This document shows positions 26,910 to 36,781 of a stretch of 64,000 bases of DNA, piece after piece (position 1 is the stretch's first letter; each line of letters starts with the position of its first letter). The stretch comes from Candidatus Cryptobacteroides intestinigallinarum (GTDB taxonomy: Bacteria > Bacteroidota > Bacteroidia > Bacteroidales > UBA932). Under the pieces are notes generated by a model that had not been told where the DNA came from, made no database searches, and worked only from the letters and a program-made list of their open reading frames with translations. Both the position numbers and the translations under genes were made by a program. The DNA lies in assembly GCA_017694785.1 (NCBI GenBank), contig JADIMK010000068.1, positions 34,972 through 98,971 on the forward strand. The letters are read 5' to 3'.

Positions 26910-27704
26910 ATGAAACAATATCTTGACCTTCTGCGCCATATCCGCGAGCATGGCGTCATGAAAGAAGACCGTACCGGAGTCGGTACGCAGAGCATATTCG
27001 GCTATCAGATGCGCTTTGACCTGTCCGAGGGCTTTCCTCTGCTCACAACAAAGAAAGTACACCTGAAGTCCATCATATATGAGCTCTTGTGGTTCATAGC
27101 CGGAGACACCAACATAAAGTATCTTAAGGACCACGGCGTGAGCATCTGGGATGAATGGGCAGACGGGAACGGTGACCTCGGGCCTGTCTACGGACACCAG
27201 TGGCGCAGCTGGCCTGCCCCTGACGGACGTAGCATCGACCAGCTGTCCAATGTAATAGAAATGATAAAGCGCAGCCCTGACTCCAGGAGGATGATCGTCT
27301 CAGCATGGAATCCTGCAGAGGTCGACAAGATGGCGCTTCCTCCTTGCCATACTCTATTCCAGTTCTATGTGGCTGAGGGGAGGCTGTCCTGTCAGCTGTA
27401 CCAGAGGAGTGCCGACGTATTCCTCGGTGTGCCGTTCAATATCGCATCCTATGCCCTTCTTACGATGATGGTTGCCCAGGTATGCGGACTGCAGTCTGGC
27501 GAATTCATACATACCACAGGCGATACCCACATATACAGGAATCATTTCGACCAGGTGGCCCTCCAGCTTTCAAGGGAGCCGCGCAAGCTGCCTGTGATGA
27601 AGATCAATCCTGATGTGAAAAGCATCTTCGACTTCAGGTACGAGGACTTCACCCTCGAAGGATATGACCCTTGGCCGGCAATAAAGGCACCGGTGGCCGT
27701 GTAG
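26910..27704 (+). CDS. thyA: Thymidylate synthase
   Basis: ThyA makes dTMP from dUMP with methylene-tetrahydrofolate. The 264-residue protein is standard in length and shows the N-terminal [18 protein letters not shown], the catalytic Cys in [33 protein letters not shown] and the C-terminal [13 protein letters not shown]. It consumes folate that the dihydrofolate reductase regenerates; folA is also in this window (36782-37342) but in a different unit. It lies between galM and trmB on the same strand. Confidence 0.97.
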   Translation: MKQYLDLLRHIREHGVMKEDRTGVGTQSIFGYQMRFDLSEGFPLLTTKKVHLKSIIYELLWFIAGDTNIKYLKDHGVSIWDEWADGNGDLGPVYGHQWRSWPAPDGRSIDQLSNVIEMIKRSPDSRRMIVSAWNPAEVDKMALPPCHTLFQFYVAEGRLSCQLYQRSADVFLGVPFNIASYALLTMMVAQVCGLQSGEFIHTTGDTHIYRNHFDQVALQLSREPRKLPVMKINPDVKSIFDFRYEDFTLEGYDPWPAIKAPVAV

Positions 27705-27817
27705 GACGCGGTTTTTTCCGGCAGCAGGAATAATTGACGTATATTCAGCAAATCAGAATACACCGGCATTATGATACCGTACGGAAGATAAGCCGGAAAA
27801 GCTATAGATCCAGCAGA

Positions 27818-28606
27818 ATGGGAAAAGACAAACTCAGGAAATTCAAGGAGAACGAGACATTCTCCTGTCTTATACAGCCTCTCGCCGATGATCTTATAAG
27901 CCGTCAGGGCGAAGGCATCTCATACAAGGACCATCCTCTCAAAGGCCATTGGGGGGAAAAGGTCTTCCATAACCAGAATCCGATAGTGGTCGAGCTGGGA
28001 TGCGGAAAAGGAGAATACACCATAGACCTTGCCTTGCGCAATCCTCTTTGCAACTATATCGGGGTGGACATCAAGGGCGCCCGCCTCTGGAAAGGAGCGA
28101 AATATGCCGAAGAGAAGCATCTGCCGAATGTCGCGTTCCTCCGCACCAGAATAGAATTCATAGAAGCCATGTTCGGGAAAGAGGAAATATCCGAGATATG
28201 GATAACCTTTGCCGACCCTCAGATAGGAAGGGAGAAGAAACGCCTTACTTCACCTCTTTTCCTGTCCAGATACAGGAATTTCCTCAGGAAAGGGGGAATA
28301 GTGCATCTGAAGACAGACAGCCGGTATCTGCATGAATATACACGTGCCGTGGCCGAGCAGAATTCCCTGGAGATCCTGGCCTCTTCAACAGACATATACG
28401 CCAACCGTTCAGATGAGAAGCTGCTGTCCTCTCCTCTTGCATCGGTGTGCGGGAAAGACGCCGTGGATGCTCTCTTCCAGGTGCAGACTTTCTATGAATC
28501 ACAGTATCTTGCCCAGGGCATCCCTATTACCTATCTTGCCTTCAGGATCAACCATGACGGCGACTATATCAGTCCCGACTGGGATCCTGACCTCTGGGAA
28601 CGCTGA
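27818..28606 (+). CDS. trmB: tRNA (guanine-N7)-methyltransferase
   Basis: TrmB methylates G46 in the variable loop of tRNA. The 262-residue protein has the SAM-binding loop VELGCGKGEYTIDLA, GVDIKGARLWKGAKYA, and the catalytic stretch IWITFADPQIGREKKRLTSP. I chose the ATG at 27818 (MGKDKLRKF); the open frame extends upstream without homology. Its last 38 nt overlap the 3' end of the converging YfhO gene. Confidence 0.93.
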   Translation: MGKDKLRKFKENETFSCLIQPLADDLISRQGEGISYKDHPLKGHWGEKVFHNQNPIVVELGCGKGEYTIDLALRNPLCNYIGVDIKGARLWKGAKYAEEKHLPNVAFLRTRIEFIEAMFGKEEISEIWITFADPQIGREKKRLTSPLFLSRYRNFLRKGGIVHLKTDSRYLHEYTRAVAEQNSLEILASSTDIYANRSDEKLLSSPLASVCGKDAVDALFQVQTFYESQYLAQGIPITYLAFRINHDGDYISPDWDPDLWER

Positions 28607-31208
28607 TGAATACCGCTCCTGCGGCGGACAGAACCAAAAGCAATATCAGTACTATCGATGAGGCGCGGGACAAATTCTCTCCTACAGCATAGGAGCGTGG
28701 CTCGAATCTCATCACTATCTCATGTTCACCTGCGGGGATGAATGCTCCGCGGAGTATCCAGTCGGCCCTGAAAAGCGGTGCAGGCTTGCCGTCGATTGTG
28801 AGTGTCCATCCGTCCGGATAATAGATCTCGCTGAAGATCACGGCATTTTCTGAAATGCTCCTTGACTTGTATCTGAGCTCGTTAGGTGCATATGAAGTCA
28901 TCCATATCGAGTCTGCCGGTGCATTGTCGGTGCGTGGCAGGGCACTGAGTGAATCCAGCCTTTCCCTTGCCCACAGGAAGTCTTCCCCGATGACCGCGCT
29001 GTTCCTTAGGTCTGTGGAGCCGAGCAGGGCGATCTCCTCGTCAGGAGAAGCAGCAGGGGTGCATGAACGCACCATCCAGCAGTTGCCGAAGGCATTGGTG
29101 TTGACAACAGGAGGATATTCGGCGCCGATTACTATGTAGCGTCCGTTGAGCATCGAGATCACAGGTACAGGAGGAAGAGAATCCTGGATGTCCTGTATCG
29201 TGGCGGAAGAGTTGACTGTCCTGACAAGACTTGCTATCTCTCCGTTTAGGTACCTGTCGATCAGGTCCTGGTATCTCTGCATCTTGGCTGGGCTGTAGCC
29301 TCCTATGGACTTGTGCCAGTAGCTCAGGTGGGAGTCGTTGAAGGTGTTGACACTGATGTCTATCACCCTGTAGTCAAGCGACTTGTCCTGAAGGATGACC
29401 TTGTCTACAGGCCTCTGCGCAAACTGTCCGGAGAATTCCCTCTTTGATACGAAATGCTCCTTGTTGAGGTATCTCTTGCCTACAGGGAAAAGGTCTATGG
29501 CCACAAGGACAGCCATGGTGATGCCTGCCGCCATCATGCCTTTGCTCTTCTTTGAGCTTGAGAAGAAATATACCGCTCCGGCTGCGCATAGCACAAGTAC
29601 AAGGCTCCGGATGGCATCGTGCACAAGCATTGTCTTCCTGTCCGCTGCAAGGGCTGAAGTCAGGATGTCAGGAAGAGATGAGTCTGAAGCTGAGGTGAAT
29701 GTTCCGGCTATTCCAGGCATGAGTGCGAATATGAGGCAGAAGCCACCGGTCACGGCCGTAGATATGATCAGGCCCTTTCTGAGTTCCTCCTTGCCGTATC
29801 CGGCCTTGAGTATCCTGTCAAGTACGATGAATCCGAGTATAGGCAGGGTGACCTGGAGTACGACAAGTGCCATTGACACTGTGCGGAACTTGCTGTAAAG
29901 CGGAGCATAGTCAAACCAGAGTCTTGTGAACCACATGAAATGGCTGCCCCACGCAAGGAACACCGCTATGACGGTAGCTATGACAAGCCACCACTTCTCT
30001 TTCCTGTCGTAAAGGCACAGGCCCAGGATGAAGAGGAAAATGGTGACAGCTCCCATGTACATAGGCCCGGCAGTGAACGGCTGCGGCCCCCAGTACAGCG
30101 GCAGATGCTTTATGACATTCTCCACATCAGGCTGTCCTGCGTCCCTGAGAAGCTTTTCCGTCTCTGAATCCTTGAAATTGATTGCGCCGGAAGATGATCC
30201 ACCGTTGAAGTCCGGGATCAGCAGATTCGGCGTCTCCTCTATGCCGTAGGACCATGCCGTGGCATAGTCCAGGTCAAGTCCCTTGGTATTCTCTGCTTCG
30301 TGTTCCGGTGTGAGCTCAGACCCTCCCCTCATCGTGTATGGGGTGTAGCTCATCGTAGGAAGCAGTTTGTTGGTGTTGGTGGCGATTCCTATGCAGCCTA
30401 TTACAAGCAGAAGTGCAGAGGCGGAGAAGAATCTTCCGAGCTTGCTCCTGTCTTCCTTCCGTATGCACAAGGCTACAAGGCTGACCAGGGCATAGATGAA
30501 GATAATTATCGCGAGGTAATATGTTATCTGGGGATGGTTCGCCTTGATCTGGAAGCTGAGGGCGAAAGCGAAGAGGACAGCTCCAAGTACAGTCAGCGGC
30601 AGCCACGACATAAGTCCTTTCTTGCCTGTGCCGGTTCCTGCACCCTTCATTGCACTCCGGTAGGTGAACACCATTGCGGCAAGTACCCATGGCATAAAGG
30701 CTATGGCCTGCATCTTTGTGTTGTGACCCACCTGGATGATCTGCATGTTGTAGGAGCAGAAAGCCACCGCTATGGCTCCCGCTATCGCTATCCACCAGTT
30801 GACCCCGAAGGCAAGCATCAGGAGGAAGCCTCCGAGCAGCGCAGCAAAGATATATGAGGCAGGTCTTGCTCCTCCGAGTATGAAATCATAGACAGGAGCG
30901 GTCCAGTCTCCCTTGAAGTCATCGTACATGGTGACATTCGGCATTCCTCCGAACATCGAGTTTGTCCAGGCCGTGCGGTCATGGGGGTGTGCTGCGTTGT
31001 GGGTGATGGTCTCCTGGGCCATGCCTCTCCAGCCGGATATGTCCGACTGGTTGACTATCTTTCCGCTGAGCACCTCCGGCACGAATGCGTAGGCTATGAC
31101 TATGAAAAGCACTATCGTACCGATGAGTGCAGCTGTTTTCATGAGAAGGGATTTCTTGTCCATGATATGGATTTTCCTTTTTATGGTTACTGTGTCTGCG
31201 CTGTTCAT
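28569..31208 (-). CDS. YfhO-family membrane protein
   Basis: The 879-residue protein has about 12-14 membrane helices and soluble loops; the call to the YfhO family rests on this plus the conserved N-terminal region (WRGMAQET, TAWTNSMFGGMPNVTMYDDF) and the C-terminal jellyroll-like part containing YYPDGWTLTIDGKPAPLFRADW. YfhO of Firmicutes is needed for glycosylation of teichoic acid; in Bacteroidetes the role is unproven, but a GT-C glycosyltransferase-like function in surface polysaccharide is likely. Its ATG shares one base with the stop of the glycosyltransferase gene (TAATG), so the two are translationally coupled. A later ATG at 31163 (MDKKSLLMKT) is a possible alternative start. Confidence 0.85.
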   Translation of the reverse strand: MNSADTVTIKRKIHIMDKKSLLMKTAALIGTIVLFIVIAYAFVPEVLSGKIVNQSDISGWRGMAQETITHNAAHPHDRTAWTNSMFGGMPNVTMYDDFKGDWTAPVYDFILGGARPASYIFAALLGGFLLMLAFGVNWWIAIAGAIAVAFCSYNMQIIQVGHNTKMQAIAFMPWVLAAMVFTYRSAMKGAGTGTGKKGLMSWLPLTVLGAVLFAFALSFQIKANHPQITYYLAIIIFIYALVSLVALCIRKEDRSKLGRFFSASALLLVIGCIGIATNTNKLLPTMSYTPYTMRGGSELTPEHEAENTKGLDLDYATAWSYGIEETPNLLIPDFNGGSSSGAINFKDSETEKLLRDAGQPDVENVIKHLPLYWGPQPFTAGPMYMGAVTIFLFILGLCLYDRKEKWWLVIATVIAVFLAWGSHFMWFTRLWFDYAPLYSKFRTVSMALVVLQVTLPILGFIVLDRILKAGYGKEELRKGLIISTAVTGGFCLIFALMPGIAGTFTSASDSSLPDILTSALAADRKTMLVHDAIRSLVLVLCAAGAVYFFSSSKKSKGMMAAGITMAVLVAIDLFPVGKRYLNKEHFVSKREFSGQFAQRPVDKVILQDKSLDYRVIDISVNTFNDSHLSYWHKSIGGYSPAKMQRYQDLIDRYLNGEIASLVRTVNSSATIQDIQDSLPPVPVISMLNGRYIVIGAEYPPVVNTNAFGNCWMVRSCTPAASPDEEIALLGSTDLRNSAVIGEDFLWARERLDSLSALPRTDNAPADSIWMTSYAPNELRYKSRSISENAVIFSEIYYPDGWTLTIDGKPAPLFRADWILRGAFIPAGEHEIVMRFEPRSYAVGENLSRASSIVLILLLVLSAAGAVFISVPRGQDPSRD

Positions 31209-32545
31209 TACTGCGCTGTGTCTTTCTGCTGGTGCTGGCGGTGCTGCCTGCTGCCTTCCAGAAGGGATTCCATCAGTGTGGCCATCCTTCCTGCAAGTAC
31301 TTTTCTCGAATACTGGGCTATGCTTCCTTCCTCATTCTCGAGCCCGCCTTCCTTGAATGATTCCCAGCAGGAGTCAATGTATGATTCCATCCCGGACCTG
31401 TTGTTCCAGTCATATACTACGCCGGCTTTGGTCCTGTGCAGGATTCTTGCCATTGCACCGTCTTCCTGACCTATACCCAGGACAGGCCTCCTTGAAGCAA
31501 GATACTCGAAGAGCTTGCCTGGAAGCACTGCCTTGTACTCAGGTTCCTTTCTCAGCGGCAGTATGAGCAGGGAAGCTCCTTTCTGTTCCCTTACGGCTAT
31601 CTGGTGAGGCTGGTATCCGAGGTCAAGCAGATTCTCATCCAGTCCGCAGCTGCGCATGGACGAGATGATCTCCCTGTCGGTCTTCCCGGCGAGCCTTATG
31701 CGGAGCATCTTCTTGAACAGCTTGTCTTTCCTGCATTTCTCCCCGAGTATCTGCCAAAGAACATCCGGATTGCCGTCCGATGCGAACAGACCTGTGTGCA
31801 CTATGTTGAAATATCCGTCCGGCTCCACTACCTGCTCGAAGTCACTTTCATCATATCCGTTGGTTATGAGTTCCACCGGAGTGGATGTCATGCTCTGGAA
31901 GTCCTCCTGGACAAGCGGCGACACTGCCACTATGACGGAAGCATCGTCCAGTACCTGCTTTTCAAGCTTCGTGTGCTTTCTTGTGGCCCATCTGCTGAGC
32001 TGCAGGTGCTTGAAATAGAACATCCTTGTCCACGGGTCTCGGAAGTCTGCAATCCACGGGATACCGGTGGCTATTGACACTTTCCTGGCTATCAGGTGCA
32101 TCGAATGAGGCGGTCCTGTACTTACTATCACATCGACAGGGTGCTCCTTGAGATATCTGCACAGGAATCTTGCCGAAGGACGGATCCACAGGCATCTCGG
32201 GTCCGGAATGAAAAGGTTCCCCCTTATGTACATGGATATTTTCTTCAGGAAGCTTTTCTTCTGGGAATTGATCGGATTTACTTCACCGTCTGAAGCCTTT
32301 CTTCCCCCTGTAAGCTTCCGGTAGATGCCATATGGCTCGAATATATGTCTTCTGATGACTTCGGCGCATTCAGGGATTTCCTCTTCGAGGGTCTTGTCTG
32401 TGGTCGTCAGATCGGGATTCTCCGGGGTATATATGACAGGCTGCCATCCGTATTCCGGAAGGTATTTGGAAAACTTCACCCATCTCTGTACTCCGGAGCC
32501 TCCGGAAGGCGGCCAGTAATATGTGATGACAAGAACTCTTTTCAT
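31208..32545 (-). CDS. Family 4-type glycosyltransferase
   Basis: The 445-residue GT-B fold enzyme begins VLVITYYWPPSGGSGVQRWVKFSKYLP, the acceptor-side motif of this group, and has VIVSTGPPHSMHLIA, PVELITNGYDESDF and the donor-side region LPGKLFEYLASRRPVLGIGQEDG with the EX7E-like acidic pair. It transfers a sugar to a surface polysaccharide or glycolipid, with donor and acceptor unknown. It is coupled to the YfhO gene by the TAATG overlap. A -7 element lies at 32586-32593. Confidence 0.87.
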   Translation of the reverse strand: MKRVLVITYYWPPSGGSGVQRWVKFSKYLPEYGWQPVIYTPENPDLTTTDKTLEEEIPECAEVIRRHIFEPYGIYRKLTGGRKASDGEVNPINSQKKSFLKKISMYIRGNLFIPDPRCLWIRPSARFLCRYLKEHPVDVIVSTGPPHSMHLIARKVSIATGIPWIADFRDPWTRMFYFKHLQLSRWATRKHTKLEKQVLDDASVIVAVSPLVQEDFQSMTSTPVELITNGYDESDFEQVVEPDGYFNIVHTGLFASDGNPDVLWQILGEKCRKDKLFKKMLRIRLAGKTDREIISSMRSCGLDENLLDLGYQPHQIAVREQKGASLLILPLRKEPEYKAVLPGKLFEYLASRRPVLGIGQEDGAMARILHRTKAGVVYDWNNRSGMESYIDSCWESFKEGGLENEEGSIAQYSRKVLAGRMATLMESLLEGSRQHRQHQQKDTAQ

Positions 32546-32585
32546 AGCGGTCTGCAGTCCTTCTGGACATCAGTAAACAATCTTG

Positions 32586-32646
32586 CAAACTTACTAAAAA
32601 TTTTTGTTGACCCTCTCCAAGACTTGCTGAATAAGTTGTAAATTTG
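32586..32646. promoter_or_regulatory. Divergent -7 elements for the glycosyltransferase gene and mutS
   Basis: The minus strand has TAAGTTTG at 32586-32593 (facing the glycosyltransferase gene), and the plus strand has TAAATTTG at 32639-32646, giving mutS a leader of about 15 nt. Both match the -7 consensus fully. The -33 elements are weak. Confidence 0.5.
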
Positions 32647-32667
32647 CTATCCTTAACGATACGGAAG

Positions 32668-35379
32668 ATGAAACAGGACAAGATAGCGGAGACCCCGCTG
32701 ATGAAACAATATTTCAAGGTGAAGGCAGAGCATCCTGAAGCAGTGCTGCTGTTCAGGGTAGGCGACTTCTACGAGACCTTTGCCGACGATGCCCTCATAG
32801 CCAGCAAGGTGCTGGGCATAGTGCTCACGAAGAGGGCGAACGGTTCTGCTTCATCAGTGCCCCTTGCAGGCTTTCCGCATCATTCGATAGACGTATATCT
32901 TCCTAAGCTCGTGCGGGCAGGATACAAGGTTGCCGTGTGTGACCAGCTTGAAGACCCTAAGCTGACAAAGAAGATAGTGAAGAGGGGAGTGACAGAGCTC
33001 GTGACCCCGGGAATTGCCTTCAGCGACCAGCTTCTGGAGCAGAAGGAGCACAACTATCTTGCCGGCCTTACATTTGACAATGACCGCTGCGGAGCAGCCT
33101 TCCTGGATGTCTCCACAGGTACATTCCAGGTAGCTGAAGGTACACTGGACTATATAGGGACTCTTCTTTCGTCGTTCGCACCGAAGGAGGTTGTGGTGCC
33201 GAGAAGCTATGCAAAGGGTGTGAAAGAGAGGTTCGGCGACGGTTTCTATATCTCTACCCTTGACGAATGGGCCTTCGTCTATGAGGCCTCTGTCGAGAAA
33301 CTCAAGAAACAGCTTAGAGTGGATTCCCTCAAAGGTTTTGCCATCGACGGATTCCCTCTCGGGGTGACTTCGGCCGGAGCTCTGCTCGTCTATCTTGAGC
33401 AGACACAGCATACCGGACTCAGGAACATCTGCTCGATCTCGCGCATAGATGAGGCGAAGTTCGTCTGGATGGACAAGTTTACATTCCGCAATCTTGAGAT
33501 CTTCTCTTCTGCGGCTGGAGGTGAAGGGGTGTCGCTGGTGTCTGTCATAGACAAATGTTCTTCTCCGATGGGGGCAAGGCTCCTGCGCAGTTGGCTCGCC
33601 ATGCCTGTCATGGACCTCAAGGAGCTCAATGACCGATACGATGTCGTGGAATATTTCACACGGCACGGCGATGATCTGCTTAAACTGCAGGAGCATCTTG
33701 GCAATGTGGGCGACCTTGAGAGGATAATCTCCAGGGCTGCGGCAGGAAAGATCGCACCGAGGGAAGTCATGCAGCTGAAAAGGGGACTGGAACAGACCGC
33801 TCCTGTCATGGAGATCTGCCAGGGCAAAGACGTGGCCCATCTTGACCAGATGATGTCGTCCCTTGACGTATGCTCGGCGCTGCTGGACGAACTTGGACGC
33901 ACAATGTGTGCCGACCCGGCATCGGCCATAGGCAAGGGAGATGTCATAGCTTCCGGAGTGGATGAAGAGCTCGACTCTCTCCGTAATCTCGCCCGCCACA
34001 GCAAGGACATCCTTCTTGAGATACAGCAGAGGGAGATGGAGGAGACAGGCATCACATCCCTGAAGATAAGCTACAATTCCGTGTTCGGATATTACCTTGA
34101 AGTGCGCAATGCCCACAAGGACAAGGTCCCTGAGACATGGATCAGGAAACAGACCCTCGTCAACGCCGAAAGGTACATTACTCCGGAGCTCAAGGAATAT
34201 GAAGAGAAGATTCTCGGAGCCGAAGAGAAAATATATGTACTAGAATCAAAGATATATGCAGCTCTTGTGGAAAAGATCCAGGACAATATAGCATCCATCC
34301 AGAAGAACTGCCGCATACTCGCACGCCTCGATGTACTTGCCGGCTTTGCTGAACTTGCCGTATCCAACAGGTATTGCCGTCCTGTGATGAACGACGGCTA
34401 TGCCATAGACATCAAGGCCGGAAGGCATCCTGTGATCGAGACCCTGATGCCTGCCGGAGAGGAATTTGTGCCTAACGACATCTTCCTTGACAACAAGTCG
34501 CAGCAGATCATTATCCTTACCGGTCCGAATATGGCCGGTAAATCCGCCCTTCTGCGCCAGACAGCACTCATTGTCCTGCTTGCACAGATCGGCTGCTTCG
34601 TGCCGGCGGATTCCGCAGAAATAGGCTGGTGCGACAAGCTTTTCACCAGAGTAGGGGCTTCTGACAACATTTCCCGCGGCGAGTCAACCTTCATGGTGGA
34701 GATGCTGGAGACTTCGATGATCCTGCACAATCTCTCAGCACGTTCACTTGTCCTTCTGGATGAGATAGGAAGAGGAACATCGACATACGACGGCATGTCG
34801 ATAGCCCGAGCCATAGTCGAATATATCCATGAATACGGCCATGGGGCGAAGACCCTCTTCGCCACACATTACCATGAGCTCAATGACCTGGAGAACATCT
34901 ATCCGAGGGTCAGGAATTTCCATATAGCCGTGAAGGAAGTCGGCAAGAATGTCATTTTCCTCAGGAAACTCAAGGAGGGAGGAGTGGCCCACAGCTTCGG
35001 TATCCATGTGGCCAGGCTTGCCGGCATGCCACGCCAGGTGATAGAATCTGCGGAAAGGACTCTGGCTGCACTTGAAAAGGAAGAAAAGGATACTGCTGCC
35101 CTCGGGGAAGCCTCTGAAGGACAGACGGCGGATTCAACTGCAGAATCTCCGGCGGGCTATCCTGCTGCGACCCGGAGCGGAGTGAAGAGAATGCGTGCCC
35201 ACAATGTCAAGGAAGGCCGCATCGAGAGCGACGGCTCACTCCAGCTGTCATTCTTCCAGCTTGAGGATCCTCTTCTTATGTCACTTCGTGATGACCTCAA
35301 TGCCGCCGATCTCAACAACATGACCCCTCTGCAGGCTTTTGACCTGCTCCGAGACATGAAGGCAAAGATGGGTATCTGA
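32668..35379 (+). CDS. mutS: DNA mismatch repair protein MutS
   Basis: MutS recognises mismatches and small loops and starts repair with MutL. The 903-residue protein has the mismatch-binding GDFYETFADDA (residues about 34-44), connector, lever and clamp domains, then the ABC ATPase with Walker A TGPNMAGKSALLRQTA, SRGESTFMVEMLET and LVLLDEIGRGTSTYDG, and finally ATHYHELNDL. Near residues 800-840 a linker rich in Ala, Glu and Ser (TAALGEASEGQTADSTAESP) precedes the C-terminal piece. I chose the ATG at 32668 because it fits the family start (MKQDKIAETPLMKQYF). No mutL is adjacent. Confidence 0.97.
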   Translation: MKQDKIAETPLMKQYFKVKAEHPEAVLLFRVGDFYETFADDALIASKVLGIVLTKRANGSASSVPLAGFPHHSIDVYLPKLVRAGYKVAVCDQLEDPKLTKKIVKRGVTELVTPGIAFSDQLLEQKEHNYLAGLTFDNDRCGAAFLDVSTGTFQVAEGTLDYIGTLLSSFAPKEVVVPRSYAKGVKERFGDGFYISTLDEWAFVYEASVEKLKKQLRVDSLKGFAIDGFPLGVTSAGALLVYLEQTQHTGLRNICSISRIDEAKFVWMDKFTFRNLEIFSSAAGGEGVSLVSVIDKCSSPMGARLLRSWLAMPVMDLKELNDRYDVVEYFTRHGDDLLKLQEHLGNVGDLERIISRAAAGKIAPREVMQLKRGLEQTAPVMEICQGKDVAHLDQMMSSLDVCSALLDELGRTMCADPASAIGKGDVIASGVDEELDSLRNLARHSKDILLEIQQREMEETGITSLKISYNSVFGYYLEVRNAHKDKVPETWIRKQTLVNAERYITPELKEYEEKILGAEEKIYVLESKIYAALVEKIQDNIASIQKNCRILARLDVLAGFAELAVSNRYCRPVMNDGYAIDIKAGRHPVIETLMPAGEEFVPNDIFLDNKSQQIIILTGPNMAGKSALLRQTALIVLLAQIGCFVPADSAEIGWCDKLFTRVGASDNISRGESTFMVEMLETSMILHNLSARSLVLLDEIGRGTSTYDGMSIARAIVEYIHEYGHGAKTLFATHYHELNDLENIYPRVRNFHIAVKEVGKNVIFLRKLKEGGVAHSFGIHVARLAGMPRQVIESAERTLAALEKEEKDTAALGEASEGQTADSTAESPAGYPAATRSGVKRMRAHNVKEGRIESDGSLQLSFFQLEDPLLMSLRDDLNAADLNNMTPLQAFDLLRDMKAKMGI

Positions 35380-35400
35380 GAATCGTTCCTGGGAATCGTC

Positions 35401-36747
35401 CTATTTGAGCAGGTTGGTCAGGAAGATCACAATGATGGCAAGAGGCGCTATATACCTGATGAGAAAATAGACAGGTGCCGATACAAGGAGGTTTCCCTTA
35501 AGAGAGCCTCCGTTTGTGAATTCATCCAGCACATCTTTCCTTTTCATCTTCCATCCTGCAAAGAGGACTATCAGAAGGGCACCTATAGGCATCAGCCAGC
35601 CGGCAGACAGCTTGTCAAAGAAGTTGAATATCGAATTGCCGAATATTGTGATGCCGGAAAGTCTGCCGAATGATAGGGAGCACAGTATGCCCATGACCCA
35701 GATGACAGCAAATACTGTCCATACCGACGCTTTCCTTGAAAGATGCTTTTCTTCCACAAGCCATGCTACACCTACTTCCACAAGGGATACAGAAGATGTG
35801 AGTGCCGCTACCAGAAGGGCTATGAAGAAGAGTATCGCTATTACCCCTCCGAGCGGCATATTGGCAAATATGAACGGCAGTGTCTCGAACACAAGGCCCG
35901 GCCCTTCCTGCGGATTGAGCCCGAAGGCGAATACGGCTGGCATTATCGCACAGCTTGCTATCAGGGCAAATACAAGGTCGGCTACGGCTGTCCAGGTGGA
36001 ATTGGCTGCAATATTCTCTTCCTTGCGTGTATATGATCCGTACGTGAGTATTATCCCGAATCCAACTGAGAGCGAAAAGAAGCCCTGCCCGAGCGCAGCG
36101 GCGCAGACTTCAGGTGTGATCTTTGAGAAATCGGGACTGAACAGGTATTTCAGACCTTCAGCGGCACCGGGAAGTGTAATTGACCTTATGGCTATGGCTA
36201 TCACTGTGATGAAGAGGACTGGCATCATTATCTTGCCGAATTTCTCGATACCTTTGTTCACTCCTCCCAGGACTACAGCGACTGTCAGCAGGAGGAACAC
36301 CAGATGCCAGAGCAGGGGGGCCCATGTGGATGTGATGAAGCTGTTGAATATCATGCCGAGTTCTTCCCTGGATGCTCCTCCGGTGAATGAGAAGGTACAT
36401 GCCTTGAACAGATATTCAAGCGACCAGCCTCCTATGACGCTGTAGTATGAGACGACTATTATGGGGGTGGCTACCATCAGTATTCCGACCCATTTCCACT
36501 TCGTGCCGGGAGCAAGTTTCTCAAATGCCCTGAATGCGTTCGTGTGGCTTCTGCGTCCGATGATTATCTCTGCGAAGAGGATCGGAAGGCAGAGCAGGAA
36601 AGTGAAGACAATATAGACGAATATGAAGGCGGAGCCTCCGTAGACTCCGACCATATAAGGGAATCTCCAGAGGTTTCCAAGTCCTATGGCCGATCCGGCC
36701 ATGGCAACAAGTACTCCGAATGTACTCTTGAAATGTTCTCTTTCCAT
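35401..36747 (-). CDS. Sodium-dependent transporter, neurotransmitter symporter family
   Basis: The 448-residue protein has the SNF hallmarks: the N-terminal GSAIGLGNLWRFPYMVGVYGG, where unwound helix 1 binds sodium and substrate, then helix 6 segment FFSLSVGFGIILTYGSY, and 11-12 helices in all. Bacterial members such as LeuT and TnaT take up amino acids with sodium. The substrate here is unknown. The start at 36747 (MEREHFKS) avoids overlapping folA and fits the family; the reading frame runs 41 residues further into folA. It is the last gene of a long leftward train. Confidence 0.9.
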   Translation of the reverse strand: MEREHFKSTFGVLVAMAGSAIGLGNLWRFPYMVGVYGGSAFIFVYIVFTFLLCLPILFAEIIIGRRSHTNAFRAFEKLAPGTKWKWVGILMVATPIIVVSYYSVIGGWSLEYLFKACTFSFTGGASREELGMIFNSFITSTWAPLLWHLVFLLLTVAVVLGGVNKGIEKFGKIMMPVLFITVIAIAIRSITLPGAAEGLKYLFSPDFSKITPEVCAAALGQGFFSLSVGFGIILTYGSYTRKEENIAANSTWTAVADLVFALIASCAIMPAVFAFGLNPQEGPGLVFETLPFIFANMPLGGVIAILFFIALLVAALTSSVSLVEVGVAWLVEEKHLSRKASVWTVFAVIWVMGILCSLSFGRLSGITIFGNSIFNFFDKLSAGWLMPIGALLIVLFAGWKMKRKDVLDEFTNGGSLKGNLLVSAPVYFLIRYIAPLAIIVIFLTNLLK

Positions 36748-36781
36748 GTTGTCCGGTGTATTTCTGTCATCAGCTATGCCT

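Noticed and set aside
27734-27817. N-terminal extension of trmB
   Set aside because: Basic, low-quality sequence without homology precedes the good start at 27818 (MGKDKLRKF).
32854-34116. 420-codon minus-strand open frame in mutS
   Set aside because: It lies wholly inside mutS on the other strand. No domain is recognisable, while MutS is unambiguous.
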